Of a stretch of DNA of 35,421 bases, positions 30,158 to 35,421 are shown piece by piece; within the stretch, counting starts at the first letter, position 1; each line of letters starts with the position of its first letter. Position numbers and translations under genes: made by a program. The notes beneath the pieces are model-generated. The model was not told where the DNA came from, did no database searches, and saw only the letters and a list, made by a program, of their open reading frames with translations. This stretch comes from JAPLYB01 sp964500015. GTDB lineage: Archaea; Nanobdellota; Nanobdellia; Pacearchaeales; UBA284. The DNA is taken from assembly GCA_964500015.1 (NCBI GenBank), contig CAZCMN010000006.1:1-35421 (forward strand). The letters are read 5' to 3'.

Positions 30158-31937
30158 AACCGACTTCCCACTTTAATTTCTTAGAACCTTGTTTTTTGAA
30201 GAAATCTTTGATTTCATCAAGAGAATAAATATCATGCAAACCTTTTTCTTCTCTTAACTGAATTATTCTTGGAAAACGAAGGGCAAATCCGCTGTTATAT
30301 GTGGGAGATATTTGGATTTCCTGATAAGCTACTTCAACAATGATTTTTGGCTTTACTGAAACAGCTGTTCCAGAATGATGCGTTATTAATGGCTTGATTA
30401 AATTAGTTAATTCTTCAAATGACAAGCCTTGATCAGTTTTTTCTTTGACCCCTGTTCCAACTTTTCCTATTTCTAAAAATTTACCTTCTGATCTGCAGGA
30501 TAAAATAAAAGAAGAAAACCAACCAGCCCTCTTGCCTTTTCCATATTCTGCTCCTGTAATAACTAAATCTAAAGGATCTTGAACTGGTTTAAATTTAACC
30601 CATGTATCAACTCGAGCTCCTGGCTCATATCTTGAATTGATATTTTTCATAACAACTCCTTCCATGCCATCTTTCAAAGCTTTTTTATAAAATTCATTGG
30701 CTTTTTTCACATCATCTGTGATAATATTTTCAGCAAGTTTGATTTTCCATTTTAGTGGCTTAACTATCTTTTCAAGAAGTTTTCTTCTTTCTATTAATGG
30801 CATGTCAATTAAATCTTTACCATTATAATCTAAGATATCAAAAATATTTATTTCAATAGGAAGTTCTTTTTCTAATCTCTCAATGTCATATTTTCTTTTT
30901 ATTCTTTGAGAAATATCCTGGAATTGCTTGTATTTTTTGGTTTTTGGATTAAACCCAACTGCTTCAGAATCAAGAATAAAAGATTTTCCTGAAACATGGG
31001 CTTTTACATATCTCTCAACTTCTGGAAATTGTTTTGTAACATTATCTAGCCTTCTAGTGTATAATACAATTTTTCCTTCTGGAGTTTTGTGAATCAATAA
31101 CCTAAAGCCATCATATTTAAGTTCAATATCTGCTGGTTTGCCAACTTTTTCAAAACCTTCTTCAATAGATTCAACTTTTTTGCATAATTCAACTTTAACT
31201 GGCCTTCCAACTTCAAGTTCAATTTTTTTTAATGAAGATTCTCCTTTAAAGCCAGCTTCTAAAACTATCCCGAAGTCATTTGCCCTATCATATGCTTCTT
31301 GAACAACTTTAGCATAATGATCATAATTTTTTCTATGTTCTTCATCTAGGTCAATATCATTTTTTTCAGGATTGTATTTTATTCCTATTTTATCTCCAAA
31401 ACAAGCCCAGATAATTGCATCCCGAATTGTGCCATCTGCAACTCCAATTCTTAATTCTTCTAATAATGTTCTTATGATATATCTTGCTTCAATTGGTTCT
31501 GCCATTGTTAAGAGTTCTGCTACTAATCCAACTTTTCTGTCAACTGTTCCATGTCCTTGTAATTGTGAGGCTTTTCTTAAATTATCTAAGAGTTTTTGAA
31601 TTGTTAATTTTCCTGAAAAAAGAGCTTGTTGTTTTTTTTGCTTAATAGCCTCTTCTGCAACTTTTCCTAGATCGCCAATATTCTTCCACTGCTTAACAAG
31701 ATGTTCCTCTGAAATACCTGTTGCTTTGTTAATTGATTTTATAGCTAACTGAGAAGAAATTCCAAGTTCTTGTTCATCCCAATCTGGAAAAATCTTTCCT
31801 TTTGATAAATAAGCTATATCTTTAGCTTCTTTCTCACTTATCTTTTTAAAAAAATGAGCTAAGATATTTGTTTTCTCAAGTCTTTTTGGCGTTTTCTCTA
31901 AAGCCTCGTAGACTTTAGCTAGTTCTAGATAGTTCAT
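30156..31937 (-). CDS. lig: ATP-dependent DNA ligase
   Basis: Seals nicks in replication and repair via a lysyl-AMP intermediate. The 593-residue product has the N-terminal DNA-binding domain of archaeal/eukaryotic ligases (about 1-220), then motif I ELKYDGFR with catalytic Lys274, motif III-like FILDSEAVGF, INIFDILDYNG, motif IV DGMEGVVMKN (423-432) and motif V TWVKFK (445-450). An OB-fold domain (about 455-575) follows, with VEVAYQEIQISPTYNSGFALRFPR near the end. Length is standard for archaea (560-600). It shares the 74-base divergent promoter region 31938-32011 with the nitroreductase; the TATA candidate for ligase is at about 31955-31965. Confidence 0.97.
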   Translation of the reverse strand: MNYLELAKVYEALEKTPKRLEKTNILAHFFKKISEKEAKDIAYLSKGKIFPDWDEQELGISSQLAIKSINKATGISEEHLVKQWKNIGDLGKVAEEAIKQKKQQALFSGKLTIQKLLDNLRKASQLQGHGTVDRKVGLVAELLTMAEPIEARYIIRTLLEELRIGVADGTIRDAIIWACFGDKIGIKYNPEKNDIDLDEEHRKNYDHYAKVVQEAYDRANDFGIVLEAGFKGESSLKKIELEVGRPVKVELCKKVESIEEGFEKVGKPADIELKYDGFRLLIHKTPEGKIVLYTRRLDNVTKQFPEVERYVKAHVSGKSFILDSEAVGFNPKTKKYKQFQDISQRIKRKYDIERLEKELPIEINIFDILDYNGKDLIDMPLIERRKLLEKIVKPLKWKIKLAENIITDDVKKANEFYKKALKDGMEGVVMKNINSRYEPGARVDTWVKFKPVQDPLDLVITGAEYGKGKRAGWFSSFILSCRSEGKFLEIGKVGTGVKEKTDQGLSFEELTNLIKPLITHHSGTAVSVKPKIIVEVAYQEIQISPTYNSGFALRFPRIIQLREEKGLHDIYSLDEIKDFFKKQGSKKLKWEVG

Positions 31938-31982
31938 AATTATGTAGGAAATTTTAATTTAAAATACTTGTTATAGCATAAG

Positions 31983-31993
31983 ATTTTTATACT
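31983..31993 (+). promoter_or_regulatory. TATA box of the nitroreductase gene
   Basis: TTTTTATACTT is centred about 24 bases before ATG 32012, predicting a leaderless transcript. Confidence 0.5.
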
Positions 31994-32011
31994 TCTTTTA
32001 TTTAGAAAATT

Positions 32012-32581
32012 ATGGATTATATAGATGTTTTAAAATTAAGAAGAAGTGTGAAGAAGTTTGCATTGAAGAGTGTTTCTTTTCAAGATGTTGCTGAAATTTG
32101 CTTAGCTGGAACTTATGCTCCTATGGCAGGAAATATTTTTACTTTAAAATTTATTATTGTTTCTGATAAAGAGAAAATAAAATTATTAGCTAATGCTTCT
32201 CAGCAGCCGTTTATTGCACAAGCCCCTTATGTTATTGTAGTTTATTCTAAAACTGCACAAGTTGTGAGAAGTTATGGAAAAAGAGGAGAGGTATATGTGA
32301 GACAACAGGCAGGAGCTGCAATAGAAAACATGTTGTTAAGGGCTGTTGATCTAGAATTATCAAGCTGCTGGATTGGATGGTTTGATGAGAATATTGTTAA
32401 AAGAATCTTATTTTTGCCTGACTGGGCGCAGGTTGAAGCTCTATTGCCCATTGGTTATGGTCAAGAGAAGCCAATTCCCAAGAAAAAGATGGACTTAAAG
32501 CTAATAACTAAGTTTGACCATTATGGGGATACAAGCGACGACAGACAAATTAAAAGCAGAAGAAAGAATGTCTTTGCTTAG
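32012..32581 (+). CDS. Nitroreductase-family FMN oxidoreductase
   Basis: The 189-residue product starts MDYIDVLKLRRSVKKFALKS, with the R-R-S motif that binds FMN phosphate. It continues ICLAGTYAPMAGNIFTLKFI (usual A-P-S-x-x-N-x-Q-P-W region), APYVIVVYSK, QQAGAAIENMLLRAVDLELS (the conserved d-x-x-x-A-x-x-N-x-L-L-x-A helix), CWIGWFDE and LLPIGYGQEKP. The family uses NAD(P)H and FMN to reduce quinones, nitro compounds or other small molecules; the native substrate is unknown. The size fits the family. The last 25 residues are basic and extend slightly beyond the core. It stands alone. Confidence 0.85.
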   Translation: MDYIDVLKLRRSVKKFALKSVSFQDVAEICLAGTYAPMAGNIFTLKFIIVSDKEKIKLLANASQQPFIAQAPYVIVVYSKTAQVVRSYGKRGEVYVRQQAGAAIENMLLRAVDLELSSCWIGWFDENIVKRILFLPDWAQVEALLPIGYGQEKPIPKKKMDLKLITKFDHYGDTSDDRQIKSRRKNVFA

Positions 32582-32688
32582 TTCTTGTTTAATCTTTAAT
32601 CAAATTAGATATACCTATTAGAGAATAAGAAAGTTTTTAAATTCTAAATCTAGATAGATTAAAAGGAAAAACAGGTAAATAATTTAAC

Positions 32689-33315
32689 ATGACAACAAAA
32701 GAAGAATTTTTAAGGAATTTAGATGGAAAGAATGATGGGATTAAGTTAGAGATTCTAGAAAAAGTTACAAAAAACCCTGGGGAGGATATAGAAACTAGAA
32801 AAACAGCTTTTATTTTGATGACTGATATCTATATCAATAAAATGTGGTGGAGCAACACAGCTAAAGCATTTATGAATGCTGCGGATTTAGCAAAAACATT
32901 TGATGAAAAAAAAGATTTATTCTTTAAAGCTGGAACTTATTTTGTCAGAGCAGATGATTATTTTACAGCAGAAGATACTTTCAGAAAATCAATTGTTTTA
33001 GCTGCTAAAAAAGATAAAGAGTCTCTAAAGGAAATGGTGATTAATGTTTTTTTAAATTTAGCTAAAGAATATGAAAACAAGAGAATGCAAACCAAGGCTA
33101 TTTCAATTTATAATAAAACACTTAGTTTAAACTTGCCTATTGAAAGGGTAAATGAAATCAGAGAGAAGATGGCTGTTCTTTATGAAAAAGTTGGCAAACC
33201 AAGGGAAGCTAATCAAATCAGACAACAGAAAGCTTCTGCTATAGAAATGGCAAAGAAAAAAGAAATGCCTGTTGAAGAAGATGATGAATTCAGAGCAGAG
33301 GATTTGTTAAGATAA
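32689..33315 (+). CDS. TPR-like helical repeat protein
   Basis: The 208-residue product is built of helix pairs with TPR-type spacing: FILMTDIYINKMWWSNTAKA, KDLFFKAGTYFVRADDYFTA followed by EDTFRKSIVLA, NVFLNLAKEYENKRMQTKAI followed by SIYNKTLSL, and KMAVLYEKVGKPREANQIR. The tail (about 185-208) is acidic and ends EDLLR. Such proteins are scaffolds that bind other proteins. No signal peptide or membrane segment, so cytoplasmic. Partner unknown. It has its own upstream region, and the 122 bases after it hold only A/T-rich promoter sequence of the next gene. Confidence 0.7.
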   Translation: MTTKEEFLRNLDGKNDGIKLEILEKVTKNPGEDIETRKTAFILMTDIYINKMWWSNTAKAFMNAADLAKTFDEKKDLFFKAGTYFVRADDYFTAEDTFRKSIVLAAKKDKESLKEMVINVFLNLAKEYENKRMQTKAISIYNKTLSLNLPIERVNEIREKMAVLYEKVGKPREANQIRQQKASAIEMAKKKEMPVEEDDEFRAEDLLR

Positions 33316-33437
33316 ACAGGGTCAAGGCTAGATAAGTGTTTTATATTCTAAATTAGTAATGGAATAAAGTTTGTTTAAAAAACAAAAAATTTAAAAAACT
33401 CTAAAAGTTTACATACATTTAGTAGAATAAATTTAAA

Positions 33438-33839
33438 ATGGAACAAAAACCTAGGCTTACTGCAGCAGTTCTAGTAATGCATGATGGAAAATTTCTTCTT
33501 GCTGAAAGAAATAAAGAAAATTATAATAGCTATTGGATAATTCCAGGCGGAGGAGTTGAATTTGGCGAGACTATTCGGGATGCGGCATTAAGAGAAATAA
33601 AACAAGAGACAAACTTAGATGTGGATATAATCAGATTATTATGCCATAAAGAGATTATTAATGTTCCTGGAAATTATCATAGTGTTGTTTTTTATTATCT
33701 TGCAAAGCCAAAACATTTAGATATTAAAGCGGATGATGATGTTTCTAAAGCAAAATTTTTCACAATAGATGAAATTAAAAAATTAAAGATTGCTGAAAGT
33801 GTTGAATTGGTTTTAAAAGACGCTGGTTTCTGGGAATAA
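33438..33839 (+). CDS. Nudix hydrolase
   Basis: The 133-residue product has strand RLTAAVLVMHDGKFLLAERN, then IIPGGGVEFGETIRDAALRE followed by IKQETNL, a complete Nudix box with Gln for the first Glu of the usual R-E-x-x-E-E. HSVVFYYLAKP is the central strand. The general reaction is hydrolysis of a nucleoside diphosphate derivative; the substrate is not evident. It is distinct from the Nudix protein at 16900-17310 (different flanks, same length class). It converges on the 108-residue gene with a 5-base gap. Confidence 0.87.
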   Translation: MEQKPRLTAAVLVMHDGKFLLAERNKENYNSYWIIPGGGVEFGETIRDAALREIKQETNLDVDIIRLLCHKEIINVPGNYHSVVFYYLAKPKHLDIKADDDVSKAKFFTIDEIKKLKIAESVELVLKDAGFWE

Positions 33840-33844
33840 ATTTT

Positions 33845-34171
33845 TTAACGTCTTTTGATATAGGGAGTTATAATTCCGTAGAATTTAAAAAACTGCCTAA
33901 ATAATGGAACTTCATCTTCTAATTCACTTCTAAGCGGATATGGGACTAATACATAATCTGCACCTAATGAATCTCCTAATTTTGCTGCTGCCTTCTCAAA
34001 TTCAGGAATTCTTGGCGGGATTTTAGAATCTTTTTCTAATTTGGTTCTTGTTTCCAGATTTCTAGAACCTAAATCGGTTACATCAAAGGGATGGATTACA
34101 CGGCCTCCTTCTGCTTCAACAAAGACTGCCCTACCCTCAAGAATTTGATTTAAGATAATTTTACATGTCAT
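33845..34171 (-). CDS. Unrecognised small protein
   Basis: The 108-residue product starts MTCKIILNQILEGRAVFVEA and contains GRVIHPFDVTDLGSRNLETR, a central amphipathic helix (PEFEKAAAKLGDSLGADYVL) and a C-terminus rich in aromatics (FRQFFKFYGIITPYIKRR). It looks like a small alpha/beta cytoplasmic protein. No known motif. A minus-strand TATA box CTTTATAAG (34195-34203) lies about 27 bases before ATG 34171, so it has its own leaderless promoter although the HIT-like gene is only 75 bases upstream on the same strand. Confidence 0.65.
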   Translation of the reverse strand: MTCKIILNQILEGRAVFVEAEGGRVIHPFDVTDLGSRNLETRTKLEKDSKIPPRIPEFEKAAAKLGDSLGADYVLVPYPLRSELEDEVPLFRQFFKFYGIITPYIKRR

Positions 34172-34246
34172 GAAAATAATCTTTTTCAGAAACTTATAAA
34201 GATTATTGTGATATTAAGACATTTGAAAAAGAGCTAGTACCAGATC

Positions 34247-34663
34247 CTAATTTAAATAATCTCGTACTTTTTTAGCAGCTTCTTTTACTTGTTTTATTGT
34301 TTTTTCATCTGCCATATTCTCTCTTGCATATGCCCAAACTTCATTAGGATGCAGTCTTTGCCCGAATTTTTCAGGCATCCAAGAGTATTTTGGAAATATA
34401 CAAAGGTGAAAATCATAATCAAGATTATCTTCTCTTTGATTAAGATAGACATAATCAATTCCAAGTATATCTTTCATAGCTTTTCTAATTTTTACTAAGA
34501 ATCTTATAAATTCTTCTGCTTCTTCTTCACTAAATTCTCCGACAGAATGAATTTTTCTTTTAGATTCAAGAACAAAAAAACCTGGAATTGGTGTTTCCCA
34601 GTCTTGATGAACTTCAAAATATTTTCCATCTAAAACTGTTTCATCAAAAATCTTTTTGGCCAT
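34247..34663 (-). CDS. HIT-like protein (Ap4A hydrolase-type) with altered His triad
   Basis: The 138-residue product resembles the HIT subfamily that reads ...HFHxWLFPRYxWM...FG...: here DYDFHLCIFPKYSWMPEKFG, followed by the family's C-terminal helices (EVWAYARENMADEKTIKQVK). N-terminal strands FEVHQDWETPIPGFFVLESK and SVGEFSEEEAEEFIRF are also as expected. HIT proteins hydrolyse or transfer nucleotides through the middle His of H-x-H-x-H. Only one His (in DFHL) remains of the triad, aligned with the middle one; the first is Asp and the third Cys. Activity may be reduced or changed. A TATA box TTTATAAAC (34685-34693, minus strand) lies about 26 bases before ATG 34663. Confidence 0.6.
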   Translation of the reverse strand: MAKKIFDETVLDGKYFEVHQDWETPIPGFFVLESKRKIHSVGEFSEEEAEEFIRFLVKIRKAMKDILGIDYVYLNQREDNLDYDFHLCIFPKYSWMPEKFGQRLHPNEVWAYARENMADEKTIKQVKEAAKKVRDYLN

Positions 34664-34700
34664 AATAATAAAAGAATGCTTTAAGTTTATAAAAGTGATG

Positions 34701-34860
34701 AAAATGAGGCTGACTCTAATCTGTAAATTTTAAATCAAAAATCTGCGGATTTTCTCCTATCCTCAAAAATTTGAGAAATTTTTGGGAAACTGAAAATAAA
34801 GCGTTATTTTCGCTTAAAGAAAAAAATAAGGCTAGCCTCATTTTTACGTGAAGCTAGCCT
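34701..34860. repeat. Hairpin array inside a perfect 11-bp inverted repeat, after ftsZ (copy 9)
   Basis: Outer arms AAAATGAGGCT (34701-34711) and AGCCTCATTTT (34834-34844). Inside are hairpins AAAATC/GATTTT with loop TGCG (34738-34753), CAAAAATTT/AAATTTTTG with loop GAG (34764-34784) and GAAAATAA/TTATTTTC with loop AGCG (34792-34811). To the right, GGCTAGC (34830-34836) and GCTAGCC (34853-34859) form one more stem. It lies between ftsZ and the HIT-like gene. Confidence 0.75.
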
Positions 34861-34916
34861 AGAACTCAAAAGGCTAAGGGGAAATCATGAATTGTGATTT
34901 GTGTAATTACTCAAAC

Positions 34917-34938
34917 AAATCTGAATAAATTCAGATTT
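34917..34938 (-). terminator. 9-bp stem hairpin overlapping the ftsZ stop codon
   Basis: AAATCTGAA (34917-34925) and TTCAGATTT (34930-34938) pair perfectly with a 4-base loop; on the minus strand the hairpin begins at the TAA stop (34939-34937). It could protect or define the ftsZ mRNA 3' end. Confidence 0.5.
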
Positions 34939-35421
34939 ATCTAAAGTAGTCTACCCCTAAATCAGACATGCCGGAACCAGAGCTTCCCATCATCTTGTCT
35001 TTTCCTAAGACATATGGTGATTTAACACCAGTAATGATGGTTATAACTCTTACTTTCCCGTGGAAATCTTTGTTAATTCTTGCTCCTAAGATGACTTGTG
35101 CATCTGGAGAAAGATTTTCAGTAACTAGTCCGCCGATGTTGTTAAGCTCTTCAAGCTTTAAATCATCACCACAAATAACATGGATTAGGGCGCCTGATGC
35201 ACCTTTATAATCGATATCAAGTAGTGGATGGGATAGTGCTTGTTTGCAAGCTTCTTCAACTCTGTTCTGAGTATCAGACTCGCCAATACCTATACAGCTG
35301 ACATCACCATTCTTCATAATGGAAGCTACATCAGCATAATCTAGGTTGATTAATGAGGGAATTGTGATTGTTTCAACAATACCCTTAATCATTGTCGAGA
35401 TTAACTCATTTGCTACTGCAA
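34937..35421 (-). CDS. ftsZ: Cell-division GTPase FtsZ, C-terminal part (cut by window edge)
   Basis: The frame is open to the window's right edge (at least 160 residues), so the ATG at 35392 is internal. The sequence ANELISTMIKGIVETITIPS, then LINLDYADVASIM, CIGIGESDTQNRVEEA, HPLLDIDYKGASGALIHVIC, VILGARINKDFHGKVRVITI and TGVKSPYVLG matches FtsZ from helix H7's end through the activation domain. The T7-loop aspartates (DYAD) that complete GTP hydrolysis in the next subunit are present. The GTP-binding half, including GGGTGTG, lies outside the window. The tail is short and ends SDLGVDYFR. Archaea often have two FtsZ paralogues; which one this is cannot be decided here. Confidence 0.95.
   Translation of the reverse strand, partial: AVANELISTMIKGIVETITIPSLINLDYADVASIMKNGDVSCIGIGESDTQNRVEEACKQALSHPLLDIDYKGASGALIHVICGDDLKLEELNNIGGLVTENLSPDAQVILGARINKDFHGKVRVITIITGVKSPYVLGKDKMMGSSGSGMSDLGVDYFR

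Noticed and set aside
1..35421. CRISPR array, insertion sequence or prophage
   Set aside because: No regularly spaced direct repeats, no transposase, integrase or phage structural gene was found. The hairpin clusters have varying stems and spacing, unlike CRISPR repeats.

Overview
The window is low-GC DNA (roughly one third G+C by eye) from a compact archaeal genome, most likely a DPANN-type lineage such as Woesearchaeota or Pacearchaeota. The evidence is an archaeal information-processing set: family B DNA polymerase N-terminus, FEN1 with a C-terminal PCNA-binding motif, ATP-dependent DNA ligase, class-1 release factor aRF1 with NIKS and GGQ motifs, FtsZ, and an HTH_10 (bacterio-opsin-activator type) regulator. 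Many genes also have a TTTATAAA-like TATA box about 25 bases before the start codon, implying leaderless or short-leader mRNAs. The lineage name is inference; no rRNA is present.

Layout. 1-2373: 5' part of polB (leaving the window), a small membrane protein, a lipobox lipoprotein and fen1. 2624-7115 (minus): two small two-helix membrane proteins, a 983-residue membrane-anchored protein with alternating extracellular modules, and a zinc-ribbon/Hsp20-like fusion. 7388-8101: an unrecognised helical protein. 8196-13888 (minus): nucleotidyltransferase with a HEPN-like tail, GNAT, a 665-residue TIM-barrel protein with a very large insertion, and two unrecognised proteins. 14108-16794 (plus): a Ser-rich coiled-coil protein, lspA, and aRF1 carrying a 142-residue mini-intein at its GGQ motif. 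16900-22762: Nudix (minus), an SMC whose hinge is replaced by a Rad50-like CPKC zinc hook, then HTH_10 regulator, divergent polyprenyl synthase and IPP isomerase. 22767-26890 (minus): two large surface proteins with signal peptide and C-terminal anchor. 27055-31937 (minus): endonuclease IV, a tight Fic/methyltransferase/GNAT operon, and DNA ligase. 32012-33839 (plus): nitroreductase, TPR-like protein, Nudix. 33845-35421 (minus): unknown protein, HIT-like protein, ftsZ 3' part.

Genes working together. The HTH_10 regulator, polyprenyl synthase and idi look like an isoprenoid-lipid unit; a shared 11-bp sequence in opposite orientation lies before the regulator and before the synthase. The Fic, methyltransferase and acetyltransferase genes are separated by 1 and -4 bases, and their promoter is framed by a 15/16-bp inverted repeat. 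LspA together with a lipobox protein suggests bacterial-style lipoprotein processing in an archaeon.

Intergenic DNA is not featureless. It carries a dispersed family of short hairpins, mostly with 4-base loops, flanked by TGC/GCA and often by CAACGTTG and GCGCA boxes, sometimes in tandem arrays. No tRNA, rRNA, CRISPR array or recognisable transposase was found.
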